Source: Micromonospora sp. PLK6-60 (lineage in GTDB: Bacteria; Actinomycetota; Actinomycetes; Mycobacteriales; Micromonosporaceae). Taken from it: a stretch of 64,000 nt of DNA. Positions 16,896 to 24,487 of this stretch are shown piece by piece; positions within the stretch are counted from its first letter, which is position 1, and each line of letters begins with the position of its first letter. A program made the translations under genes and the position numbers. The notes beneath the pieces were generated by a model that did not search any database, had not been told where the DNA came from, and worked only from the letters and a program-made list of their open reading frames with translations. The stretch lies in contig NZ_JAIOAA010000008.1 in NCBI RefSeq assembly GCF_019890675.1, positions 213,649-277,648 on the forward strand, given 5' to 3'.

Positions 16896-17594
16896 GTGAA
16901 GCTCTCGATCCTCATGCCGGTCTACAACGAGGAAGAACGCATCGCGGATGCCCTCAAGCAGGCCCTCGCGGTGGACTACCCGTGCGAGATCGAGCTGGTC
17001 GTGGTCGACGACGGAAGCCGGGACGGCACCGGTGAGATCCTCGGCCGGGTCGACGACACCCGGTTGCGGGTGATCACCCACCAGCGCAACGCGGGCAAGG
17101 GTGCGGCGATCAAGACCGCGGTGGACTCCGCCGAGGGTGAGTACATGGTCATCCTCGACGCCGACCTGGAGTACGACCCGCAGGACATCCCGCGGCTGCT
17201 CGCCCCGGTCCTCGACGGCCACGCCACGGTGGTATACGGCAATCGGACCTTCGGCAGCCACAGCGCCTACAGCTTCTGGTACGTGATGGGCAACAAGGGC
17301 GTCACGATGGCCGCCAACGTGCTCTTCAACTCCTACATCGGTGACCTGGAGACCTGCTTCAAGCTGATGCCGGTCGAGCTGTACCGCTCGCTGAACATCC
17401 GCTCGAAGGGCTTCGGCATGGAGGCCGAGGTGACCGGCAAGCTGCTCCGCCAGCGGATCCGCCCGTACGAGGTGCCGATCAGCTACCGCGCCCGGGGCCG
17501 CGAGGAGGGCAAGAAGATCACCTGGAAGGACGGCGTCGAGGCGCTCTGGATCCTCGGCCGGGAGCGGGCCCGCCGCCGTCCCACCGCGCGCTGA
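16896..17594 (+). CDS. GT2-family glycosyltransferase (polyprenol-phosphate mannosyltransferase-like)
   Basis: A 232-residue GT-A enzyme without membrane segments. Visible: ILMPVYNEEERIADAL, VVVDDGSRDGTGEIL, metal-binding DxD in VILDADLEYDPQ, and TCFKLMPVELY. The length and motifs match dolichol/polyprenol-phosphate sugar synthases that move a nucleotide sugar to a lipid carrier on the cytoplasmic side. GTG 16896 follows GGAG; GTG 16884 is an alternative. The divergent GT-C gene is a plausible user of its product. Confidence 0.87.
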   Translation: MKLSILMPVYNEEERIADALKQALAVDYPCEIELVVVDDGSRDGTGEILGRVDDTRLRVITHQRNAGKGAAIKTAVDSAEGEYMVILDADLEYDPQDIPRLLAPVLDGHATVVYGNRTFGSHSAYSFWYVMGNKGVTMAANVLFNSYIGDLETCFKLMPVELYRSLNIRSKGFGMEAEVTGKLLRQRIRPYEVPISYRARGREEGKKITWKDGVEALWILGRERARRRPTAR

Positions 17595-17613
17595 CCGGCG
17601 GCGGGCCGCCCCG

Positions 17614-18504
17614 TCAGGCCAGGAAGGCGTCGAGCGAGCGGCGCAGCCCGGCGGCGTCCAGCCCGTGCCAGCGTTCGTGGTCTTCCGGGTCGCCGTAGCG
17701 GCGCAGCTCGGTGTCGCCCACGCCGAGGGCCAGCAGCCGGTGCGGCCGGTCGGCCAGCGCGCGGCCGATGACCGCCGCCGACGTGCCCGCCAGGTACGGC
17801 TCGACGAGCACCACCTCCGTCCCGGCCAGCGCCCGCAGCCCGGCCGTGTCGAACGGCCGTGGTGTGTGGGTGTACGCCACCGTCACGTCCCGCCCCCGCG
17901 TCGCCGCCAGTGTCGCGTCCAGCGTCGGGCCGACCGCCACCACCAGGGGCGCCTGCTCGCCGCCCCGGCGCAGCACCCGCAGCCGGTCGGCGTCCGGGTA
18001 GCCGGCGCCGTTGCGCCGCTCGGTGAGCCGCAGGTAGACCCGGTCGTCGTCGCGGGCCGCGGCGCGCAGCAACGGCGGCACCTCGTCGGGGTGGCCCGGC
18101 GCGTGCACCCGCCAACCCTCGCCGAGCGAGTCGAAGAGCGCCACGTCGCCCGGGGACATGTGGGTCCGTCCCTCCCGGGAGCCGTCGTACGACCCGCCGA
18201 TGCTGACCAGCACCGCGCCGACGCCCTGGTGGCCGAGGTCGAGCTTGATCTGCTCGTACGCCCGGTCCACCAGGAAGGTGGCGTACGAGTGCACGATCGG
18301 GCGCAGCCCGGTCAGCGCCAGCCCGCCGGCCACCCCGATCATCAACTGTTCCCGGATGCCGACGTTGAGCACCCGGTCCGGGTGCCGCCGGGCGGCCGGG
18401 GCGAACGCGCTGGCCGAGATGTCCGCCAGCACCAGCGCGGTACGCGGGTCGTCGTCCAGCAGGGCGGCGGTGGTGTCCACGAACGTCGTCCGCATCGCCG
18501 TCAC
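17614..18504 (-). CDS. Transketolase-like, C-terminal subunit
   Basis: A 296-residue protein equal to the pyrimidine-binding and C-terminal domains of transketolase. The conserved Glu that activates thiamine diphosphate is in NVGIREQLMIGVAGGLAL, and HSYATFLVDRAYEQI follows. Split transketolases need the N-terminal subunit, encoded just upstream with a GTGA overlap. The pair likely forms one enzyme that moves two-carbon units between sugars or sugar-like substrates; the precise substrate is unknown. GTG 18504 overlaps the upstream stop. Confidence 0.88.
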   Translation of the reverse strand: MTAMRTTFVDTTAALLDDDPRTALVLADISASAFAPAARRHPDRVLNVGIREQLMIGVAGGLALTGLRPIVHSYATFLVDRAYEQIKLDLGHQGVGAVLVSIGGSYDGSREGRTHMSPGDVALFDSLGEGWRVHAPGHPDEVPPLLRAAARDDDRVYLRLTERRNGAGYPDADRLRVLRRGGEQAPLVVAVGPTLDATLAATRGRDVTVAYTHTPRPFDTAGLRALAGTEVVLVEPYLAGTSAAVIGRALADRPHRLLALGVGDTELRRYGDPEDHERWHGLDAAGLRRSLDAFLA

Positions 18505-19196
18505 CCCTTGCTCTCGACGCGGGCCACCACGACGTGCGGCCGGCCCGGGTGGTGGTTGGTCAGCGCGGCGTACAGGGCGGCGTGGTCGCGGCCGTCGACG
18601 GTGTCGGCGGTCCAGCCGTTGACGGTGAACCGGGCGGCGATGCCGCCGGGCCAGCCGTGGCTGGCGGAGTCGTTGTCCACCACGACGGCGGTGAGCGTGT
18701 CCAGGCCGGTGGCGCCGGCGTACGCGATCGCCTCGTGATTCGAGCCCTCGTCGAGTTCGGCGTCGCCGGTGAGGACGTACACCCGGGGGTCGGTGAGGCC
18801 CTGGGCCCGCAGCCCGAGCGCGGTGCCCACGCCGAGGCCCAGGCCGTGGCCGAGCGAGCCGGTGCCGATCTCGACGCCCGGGACCAGCATCCGGTCCGGG
18901 TGGTGGCCGAGCCGGCTGCCCGGTCCGGCCAGGTCGTCCAGCCAGCCCTCGGGGATGAAGCCCTTCGCCGCCAGCACGGCGTAGTAGGCGGCCGGGCCGT
19001 GTCCCTTGGAGAGCAGGAAGCGGTCCCGGTCCGGGGCGTCCACGGTCTGCGGGGTGACCCGCAGCACCCGGTCGTAGAGCACCCAGAGCACGTCGATGGT
19101 GGAGTGGGCGCTGGGCCCGTGCTTCTCGTCGCCGGTGATCCGGCGCAGCAGCGGCGCGAGCACCTGGGCGCCGCCGGTGGAGGTGATGGTGGCCAT
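18501..19196 (-). CDS. Transketolase-like, N-terminal (ThDP-binding) subunit
   Basis: A 231-residue subunit with the diphosphate-binding domain. The signature runs GDAELDEGSNHEAI then VVDNDSASHGWPGG, and LSKGHGPAAYYAVLA and GSLGHGLGLGVGTALG are typical. It overlaps the next gene by four bases. The start region lies next to a 24-bp palindrome shared with the divergent SoxR gene, and the promoter has a 19-base spacer, so oxidative or redox-active-compound control is plausible. Confidence 0.88.
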   Translation of the reverse strand: MATITSTGGAQVLAPLLRRITGDEKHGPSAHSTIDVLWVLYDRVLRVTPQTVDAPDRDRFLLSKGHGPAAYYAVLAAKGFIPEGWLDDLAGPGSRLGHHPDRMLVPGVEIGTGSLGHGLGLGVGTALGLRAQGLTDPRVYVLTGDAELDEGSNHEAIAYAGATGLDTLTAVVVDNDSASHGWPGGIAARFTVNGWTADTVDGRDHAALYAALTNHHPGRPHVVVARVESKG

Positions 19197-19208
19197 GCGG
19201 ATAGCGTG

Positions 19209-19232
19209 TGAGTTGAAGTGCGCTTCAACTCA
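19209..19232. promoter_or_regulatory. SoxR-type operator between soxR and the transketolase operon
   Basis: Palindrome TGAGTTGAAG-TGCG-CTTCAACTCA. Reading leftward, TTGAGT and CACGCT flank a 19-base spacer that contains most of it, which fits MerR-family promoters that are distorted to activate. No wet evidence; inferred from layout. Confidence 0.65.
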
Positions 19233-19243
19233 AGGACCGGGTG

Positions 19244-19708
19244 ATGCACGACTCACTGACCATCGGCGAACTCTCCGCGCGTTCCGGGGTGGCGCCGTCC
19301 GCGCTGCGCTACTACGAGCGGCTCGGGCTGGTCCGCGCCGACCGCACCGGCGGCAACCAGCGCCGGTACGCCCGCTCCGAGCTGCGCCGGGTGGCGTTCA
19401 TCCGGATCGCCCAGCAGGTCGGGGTGTCGCTGGACGAGATCCGGGCGGCGCTGGAGTCGCTGCCCGCCTCCCGCACCCCGACCGCCGCCGACTGGGCCCG
19501 CCTCTCCGCCTCCTGGCGTGGCCGGCTGGACGAGCGGATCCGGCTGCTCACCAAGCTGCGCGACGACCTGACCGGCTGCATCGGGTGCGGCTGCCTGTCG
19601 TTGCAGCGCTGCACCCTCTACAACCCGAAGGACAGCCTGGCCGCCGAGGGCGCCGGGGCCCGGCTGATGCAGCCCCGGCCGGCGGAGGACGGCGTCACCC
19701 CGTCGTGA
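19244..19708 (+). CDS. soxR: SoxR-type redox-sensing MerR-family regulator
   Basis: A 154-155 residue regulator. MerR winged helix at residues 5-75 (LTIGELSARSGVAPSALRYYERLGLV), dimerisation helix, then an iron-sulfur motif CIGCGCLSLQRC with SoxR spacing C-x2-C-x-C-x5-C, which holds a [2Fe-2S] cluster. SoxR proteins in actinomycetes respond to redox-active metabolites. GTG 19241 directly precedes ATG 19244. It is divergent from the transketolase pair and convergent with a quinone oxidoreductase, overlapping that gene by 14 bases. Confidence 0.9.
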   Translation: MHDSLTIGELSARSGVAPSALRYYERLGLVRADRTGGNQRRYARSELRRVAFIRIAQQVGVSLDEIRAALESLPASRTPTAADWARLSASWRGRLDERIRLLTKLRDDLTGCIGCGCLSLQRCTLYNPKDSLAAEGAGARLMQPRPAEDGVTPS

Positions 19709-20672
19709 GCAGCACCTTGCCGATATGGTCGCTGCTCTCCACCAGCCGGTGCGCCGCCGCCGCGTCGGCCATCGGCAGTCGCCGGTCCACCACCGGCCGG
19801 ATCGTGCCGGCCGCCACCAGCGGCCAGACCTGCTCGCGTACGCCGTCGACGATCGCCGCCTTGTCGTCGAGCGGCCGGGACCGCAGCGCGGTGGCCGCCA
19901 CCGAGGCCCGCTTGGCGAGCAGCGCGCCCAGATCCAGCTCGGCCTTGCGGCCACCCTGCATGCCGATCACCACCAGCCGGCCGCCGTCGGCCAGCGCGGC
20001 CACGTTCCGGCCCAGGTAGGACGCGCCCATGATGTCGAGGATCACGTCCGCGCCGTGCCCGTCGGTGACCCGGCGGACCTCCTCGACGAAGTCCTGCTCC
20101 CGGTAGTCGATGGTGTGCGCCGCGCCCAGCGCGCGCAGCCGCTCGTGCTTGGCCGAGCGGGCGGTGACCAGCACCGTCGCGCCGAGCGCGGTGCCGAGCT
20201 GGATCGCGAACGTGCCGATCCCGCTGCCCCCGCCGTGCACCAGCAGCGTCTCACCCCTGCCGAGCCCCGCCAGCCGCACCACGTTCGACCAGACCGTGCA
20301 GGCCGCCTCGGGCAGCGCGGCCGCGTCGACCAGGTCGACGCCGGCCGGCACCGGCAGCAGCTGCCCGGCCGGCACCGCGACCCGCTCGGCGTAGCCGCCG
20401 CCGGCCAGCAGCGCGCAGACCTGCTGGCCGACCGCCCACCCGGTGACGTCGCGGCCGGTCGCGCTGACCACCCCCGAGCACTCCAACCCGGGGTACGCGG
20501 GCGCGCCCGGCGGCGGCGGGTAGTGCCCCTGCCGTTGCAGCAGGTCGGCCCGGTTGACCGCGCTGGCCCGCACGTCGACGATCACCTCGCCGGGGCCGGG
20601 CTCGGGATCGGGCACCTCGGCCCAGACGAGTGCCTCGGGTCCACCTGGCTTCGGGATGGTGATGGCGCGCAT
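19695..20672 (-). CDS. Zinc-independent NAD(P)H:quinone oxidoreductase (zeta-crystallin type)
   Basis: A 325-residue medium-chain dehydrogenase/reductase. GroES-like domain (VIVDVRASAVNRADLLQRQG, then YPGLECSGVV), cofactor motif VHGGGSGIGTFAIQL and a nucleotide-binding core. The zinc-ligand pattern of alcohol dehydrogenases is absent, as in quinone reductases. It reduces quinones or enones with NADPH. It lies tail-to-tail with soxR and fits a redox-stress theme, though no operator is visible before it. The region upstream carries dispersed repeat copy 6. Confidence 0.9.
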   Translation of the reverse strand: MRAITIPKPGGPEALVWAEVPDPEPGPGEVIVDVRASAVNRADLLQRQGHYPPPPGAPAYPGLECSGVVSATGRDVTGWAVGQQVCALLAGGGYAERVAVPAGQLLPVPAGVDLVDAAALPEAACTVWSNVVRLAGLGRGETLLVHGGGSGIGTFAIQLGTALGATVLVTARSAKHERLRALGAAHTIDYREQDFVEEVRRVTDGHGADVILDIMGASYLGRNVAALADGGRLVVIGMQGGRKAELDLGALLAKRASVAATALRSRPLDDKAAIVDGVREQVWPLVAAGTIRPVVDRRLPMADAAAAHRLVESSDHIGKVLLTTG

Positions 20673-20706
20673 GGCTCGTTCTTACCCGCCACCTCCGGCG
20701 GCGGGT

Positions 20707-20759
20707 AAGGAGGGTGCCCTTGTTAACGCTTTCGGTAGAGGAAGGGGCCCCGCTTAACA
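20707..20759 (+). repeat. GGGGCCCC/TTAAC dispersed repeat, copy 6
   Basis: AAGGAGGGTGCCCTTGTTAA, linker CGCTTTCGGTAG, then AGGAAGGGGCCCCGCTTAAC. Orientation as copies 1 and 4; the first GGGGCCCC core is mutated. Confidence 0.88.
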
Positions 20760-20850
20760 CCCCGGCCGGCTCGCGCGGGACGGTCAGCCGTGCGGGCGGG
20801 GGCCATGGCAGACTAGGCACCGCCGCCGCGCTCTGCGCAGCGCGGTGCCA

Positions 20851-20937
20851 GGAGGGTTCGCCTAGTGGCCGATGGCGCTGGTCTTGAAAACCGGTAAGGC
20901 AGCGATGTCTTCGTGGGTTCGAATCCCACACCCTCCG
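20851..20937 (+). tRNA. tRNA-Ser (anticodon TGA)
   Basis: An 87-nt cloverleaf. Acceptor GGAGGGT pairs with ACCCTCC; anticodon loop CTTGAAA holds TGA (20885-20887); a long variable arm marks it as serine; T-loop GGTTCGAATCC. CCA is not encoded. Confidence 0.96.
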
Positions 20938-21135
20938 CCGTGATCAGTGGCTGCCGGCCAGCCAGGGCCACGCCAGGCAGGCCACGCCGGCCAGGGTCGC
21001 CGCCAGCGAAGCTGCCGGGCTTTGGTCGGCCGGCGGGGCTCGATCAGCGACCCTCCCTCGCCCGGCCCGGCTGTCGAGTGGTCCTGCCGTGGCGGCCCGG
21101 GCGTGCGATCGCCAGGGCGGTGCGGGGTGCGGTCC
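20938..21135. other. Gap after tRNA-Ser with a possible gene-end remnant
   Basis: On the minus strand, codons ending in TGA near 20944 encode a hydrophobic tail (SPAASLAATLAGVACLAW) with high GC3, resembling the last segment of a membrane protein. No start or full domain is visible, so it may be a fragment. Nothing else is seen. Confidence 0.3.
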
Positions 21136-21246
21136 GTGCCCTACCAACTTGATGTCGTGAACGAATCATTCGGTGGCTCGGTCACACCAGTTTGCGGCAA
21201 GGGCCGCGGTCGGTGATTCGTTTGTGAGGTCAAGTTGGTAGCGCAC
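21136..21246. repeat. Imperfect inverted repeat, 34-bp arms
   Basis: Left arm 21136-21169 contains CTACCAACTTGATGTCGTGA; right arm 21213-21246 contains its near-complement TTTGTGAGGTCAAGTTGGTA. A 43-base spacer separates them. The right arm overlaps the first unit of the 61-bp tandem repeats. Confidence 0.7.
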
Positions 21247-21470
21247 GGAGGGGACCTGCCCGGCTCTTGGCCGGCGCGTTCGTGGTGAGGTCACGTTGGT
21301 GGCGCACGGAGGGGACCTGCCCGGCTCTTGGCCGACGTGTTCGTGGTGAGGTCACGTTGGTGGCGCACGGAGGGGACCTGCCCGGCTCTTGGCCGGCGCG
21401 TTCGTGGTGAGGTCACGTTGGTGGGGCACGGCGGGGAGCCGGCCGGCTCTTGGCCGACGCGTCCGTCGAC
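21227..21470 (+). repeat. Four tandem 61-bp direct repeats
   Basis: Units start at 21227, 21288, 21349 and 21410. The core is AGGTCACGTTGGTGGCGCAC then GGAGGGGACCTGCCCGGCTC. Units 2 and 3 are nearly identical; units 1 and 4 diverge at the outer edges. The period is not a multiple of three, which argues against a repeated protein. Confidence 0.92.
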
Positions 21471-21617
21471 GGTGTCGGCCGGTCGGGCCGACCCGGGCCT
21501 GGTCCGCGAAGGCGCCGGGCCGACACGAGGATGATCCCGGCGGTTGCGTTCGGTGGGCGGCGTGGGCGGGGTATGAAGGTGCGCAGGATTCCCGTGCAAC
21601 CGGAAGGACCCGTCCCG

Positions 21618-22151
21618 ATGACCCTGGAACGACCGATCGCCCCGGACCCGTACGAACTCCTGCCGACCGTCCCGGCGTTCACCCTGACCAGCGACGACGT
21701 GGTCAACGGCGAGCCGATGGACGCCCGGCACGCGCACGGCAGCGCCGGCGGTGAGAACGTCTCCCCGCACCTGGCCTGGTCGGACTTCCCGGCCGAGACG
21801 CAGGGGTTCGTGGTGACGTGTTTCGACCCGGACGCCCCGACCGGCAGCGGGTTCTGGCACTGGGTGCTGGTGAACCTGCCGGCCTCGGTGACCGAGCTGC
21901 CCCGCGCCGTGCGGGAGGGCGACCTGGGGGGCGCGTTCACCGTCCGCAACGACTACGGCGAGCAGGGCTTCGGGGGTGCCGCGCCGCCGCCCGGTGACCG
22001 CCCGCACCGGTACGTCTTCGCGGTGCACGCCCTGGACGTGGAGCGGCTGGACGTCGGCCCGCAGGCCAGCCCGGCCTTCGTCGGCTTCAACCTGGCCTTC
22101 CACACCCTGGCCCGGGCGGTGATCCGCCCGACGTACCAGGTCAAGGAGTGA
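21618..22151 (+). CDS. YbhB/YbcL-family (PEBP/Raf kinase inhibitor-like) protein
   Basis: A 177-residue PEBP-fold protein. Typical motifs are GENVSPHLAWSDFP, the ligand-pocket DPDAPTGSGFWHWVLVNLP and GDRPHRYVFAVHALD. Bacterial members bind small anions or phospholipid head groups; their roles are mostly unknown. ATG 21618 was chosen because GGAAGG precedes it and a TATGAA box at 21571 would place transcription after the earlier ATG 21573. A hairpin follows the stop. Confidence 0.87.
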   Translation: MTLERPIAPDPYELLPTVPAFTLTSDDVVNGEPMDARHAHGSAGGENVSPHLAWSDFPAETQGFVVTCFDPDAPTGSGFWHWVLVNLPASVTELPRAVREGDLGGAFTVRNDYGEQGFGGAAPPPGDRPHRYVFAVHALDVERLDVGPQASPAFVGFNLAFHTLARAVIRPTYQVKE

Positions 22152-22195
22152 CCGGACCCCTGCGGTCCCGGGCCACCCGGGGCCGCGGGGCCGGT
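22151..22195. terminator. Bidirectional hairpin between convergent genes
   Basis: Imperfect GC-rich stem with arms near ACCGGACCCCTGCGGTCCCG and GGGGCCGCGGGGCCGGT, between the PEBP and methyltransferase stop codons. Confidence 0.6.
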
Positions 22196-22198
22196 CGG

Positions 22199-22909
22199 TC
22201 AGCCCGGGACCCGGGCGACCGCGAAGACGGACTGGCCGAACGGCGGGCGGACCTTCTGCTCGGCGGCCTTGGTGACCGGCAGCACCACGGTGTCGTAGAC
22301 CTTGACCATCGGGCCCTCCTTCGGCATGAGCCGGAAGACCTTGGTCGCCATGAAGTAGCCGATCAGGCCGAGCGCGTTGGCGTAGCGCAGCTCCTCGACC
22401 TGGAGGCCCGCCTCGGTGAGCGCGGCGCCCAGCGTCTTCTTGGTGTAGCGGCGCACGTGCCCGGTGGCGACGTCGGCCGGGCTCATCGCGAACTGGAACG
22501 CCGGCACGATGAGCACCACCTTGCCGCCGGGCCGGACCAGGTCGCGCATGCTGCGCAGCGCGCCCACGTGGTCCTCGATGTGCTCCAGGACGTTGTACGA
22601 CACGGCGGCGCTGTAGTCGCCGCCCTCCGGGTGCGGCAGCAGCATCTGCCGGACCTCGATGTTGGGCCGGTCGGCCAGCCGCTCCTTCAGCGCCACCAGC
22701 CGGTCGGGGTCGGCCTCGGTGGCGGTGAACCTGGGCAGCAGCTCCGACCACTCCAGGGCGTAGTCGCCGAGGCCGCTGCCGATCTCGATCGGGTCGTCAC
22801 CGAGGTGGGGCACGGCGAGCTCCACGAACCAGCGGCGGTGGTTGACCGCCATCGCGAGGCCCTCGAGCACCTCGGACTGGACGCGCTGATCCCCAGTGAT
22901 ATCTGCCAT
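22199..22909 (-). CDS. Class I SAM-dependent methyltransferase
   Basis: A 236-residue methyltransferase. The SAM-binding glycine motif is IEIGSGLGDYALE, followed by an acidic strand end (ATEADPDRLVALKERL) and a YNVLEHIEDH segment typical of small-molecule methyltransferases. The C-terminal part (RYTKKTLGAALTEAGLQVEEL) matches the UbiE/Methyltransf_11-type layout. The substrate is unknown. ATG 22909 follows GTGAGGAATC; GTG 22924 is possible. It stands alone. Confidence 0.85.
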   Translation of the reverse strand: MADITGDQRVQSEVLEGLAMAVNHRRWFVELAVPHLGDDPIEIGSGLGDYALEWSELLPRFTATEADPDRLVALKERLADRPNIEVRQMLLPHPEGGDYSAAVSYNVLEHIEDHVGALRSMRDLVRPGGKVVLIVPAFQFAMSPADVATGHVRRYTKKTLGAALTEAGLQVEELRYANALGLIGYFMATKVFRLMPKEGPMVKVYDTVVLPVTKAAEQKVRPPFGQSVFAVARVPG

Positions 22910-23386
22910 GCGTCGATTCCTCACGATATGACTCGACCCGCGCCTGGACCGAATGAGTCAATCAGCTACCGGCACGGCAGCAAAATCGGGGGCGGTGGAG
23001 GACCGGATTGCGGTCCGGAGGGTGGCGCGGAATCGGCGGTCGGCGAACCCGGCACATAATACCCAGAACCCTGAAATCTGTCACGACCAGGTATTCGTCA
23101 ACTACTCTACGAATTGTTGTGACTACTCCGGAAACCGGTCGGTCGGGCGGTGGTTCGCGCTCGATCCCCGCCTGCGCCGCGCGGAGTGCTAAGCAGCGGA
23201 GAACTGATCGCGCAGCGTGTCGGGATTATCACGCAAATGGCTTGAGGGCATCGCCGCAGGTCGGGAGCAATGCGCCGGACGGGGCCAATTCGAGGGCGAA
23301 TAGCCCGGGAGTGTCCATTTCGCGGACAATGACGTCGATCACCCTTTCGTGTGCCCGCGCTTAACGGTGCCCCGAATCGGGGGACG
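22910..23386. other. Non-coding gap, somewhat A/T-richer
   Basis: About 480 bases with lower GC than the surrounding genes and scattered short frames with poor codon use. It should contain the methyltransferase promoter. No RNA gene, repeat or conserved motif was recognised. Confidence 0.45.
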
Positions 23387-24178
23387 TCACGCCGGGCGGA
23401 GGCAGCAGCCCTGGCAGATCTTCGGCTTGGGCAGGGTGAAGGCCAGGCAGCAGGTGCGACGCTGCACGGTCGGCGTGCCGTCCGGCCCCGGCACCAGGTC
23501 GACCAGGTCGGCCAGGTCCAGCGCGGTGAGCAGGGTGCCGATGCTCTCGGTGGACGGGCCGGGCAGCGCGTCGGCGGCCCGCAGCACGCCGTGCGCGATG
23601 CCGGAGGCCACCGAGCCGAGCAGCGTACGGGCGCCGACCCGGACCTCGGCCTGGATCGCCGTGATCAGCGGGACGAGGTGCGCGTCGAGCAGCGAGGCGC
23701 GCAGCGCGGCCAGCAGCTCGGCCTCGTCGGCGACGACCCGCACCTCGGGCGGGCCGGCCAGGGCCAGCGGGTCGGTGGGGAGCACCGCGACGGTGGTCGA
23801 GCGGCGCAGGCCCATGGTGAGCAGCGGCCGGTGATCCGCGAAGTGGATCAGCACGTCGGTGGGATCGAGCAGCGGCACCCGGCGCGCGGAGGCCCAGCCG
23901 AGCACCGCCGGCAGCGCCGCCCAGTAGCTGTACGCCTTCCAGGCGAGCGCGGCGCAGGCGTGCGGGGTGCCGCCCCAGCGTCGGGTCGCCGCGGACAGGA
24001 ACTCCGGCAGTCGGGTGCCGTCGACCAGGGTGGTCGCCGGCGACCAGCCGAACTCGTCGTCGACCAGCAGGCCGGGGGCGAGTCCGGGCACGTCGTCGGT
24101 GCCGAACATGGCGCGCAGGGTGTCGGTCACCGGGGCGAGCGGAGCGGCGGTCGCGCGTCCAGGCATCACCGCTGTCAC
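23387..24178 (-). CDS. FhuF-like ferric-siderophore reductase ([2Fe-2S] protein)
   Basis: A 263-residue protein ending in RRTCCLAFTLPKPKICQGCC, the CC-x10-CxxC cluster that binds [2Fe-2S] in FhuF-type reductases. The N-terminal two thirds are helical with RWGGTPHACAALAWKAYSYW typical of the family. It likely reduces ferric iron delivered by siderophores in the cytoplasm. An iron box (about 24214-24231) lies at its promoter. Start GTG 24178; ATG four codons later is an alternative. Confidence 0.87.
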   Translation of the reverse strand: MTAVMPGRATAAPLAPVTDTLRAMFGTDDVPGLAPGLLVDDEFGWSPATTLVDGTRLPEFLSAATRRWGGTPHACAALAWKAYSYWAALPAVLGWASARRVPLLDPTDVLIHFADHRPLLTMGLRRSTTVAVLPTDPLALAGPPEVRVVADEAELLAALRASLLDAHLVPLITAIQAEVRVGARTLLGSVASGIAHGVLRAADALPGPSTESIGTLLTALDLADLVDLVPGPDGTPTVQRRTCCLAFTLPKPKICQGCCLRPA

Positions 24179-24213
24179 CAGAACCGTCCCCTTGTCCGAA
24201 GTGCGTCCACCGA

Positions 24214-24231
24214 GCTAAGGCTAGCCTAACC
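24214..24231. promoter_or_regulatory. IdeR/DmdR-type iron box
   Basis: GCTAAGGCTAGCCTAACC, close to the TTAGGTTAGGCTAACCTAA consensus with a perfect GGCTAGCC core. Located just upstream of the FhuF-like gene, so iron repression is expected. Confidence 0.65.
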
Positions 24232-24487
24232 ACACTCGTCGGACCGGGGGAAGCCGTGGTCGGGGTGGAACCGAGAGGTCCCCGTCACTCCGGGGTGGGC
24301 TGCGAGCTCGTACTACCCGTCGTCGCGGGGCGAAAACCGACGGTGGCGAGGTGGGCAACCAGGAAGAAGTGAGGGAAGCATCGACAGATCTACCTGAATT
24401 GTCAAGACTCCTGTCGACATGCCGCCAGTCCGGTACCCGTCCGGCCACGGAACGTGAAACTAATACTTCCCGGCCACGAGGAAGCTG

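Noticed and set aside
21227..21470. Possible CRISPR array.
   Set aside because: The 61-bp units are contiguous with no spacers of unrelated sequence, and no cas genes are near.
20938..21470. An island inserted at tRNA-Ser(TGA).
   Set aside because: No direct repeat of the tRNA end flanks a nearby segment and no integrase is present; only a distant degenerate copy exists at 40279.
22925..23192. A possible 79-codon protein in the gap after the methyltransferase gene.
   Set aside because: GC3 is low, there is no ribosome binding site and the peptide has no recognisable features.
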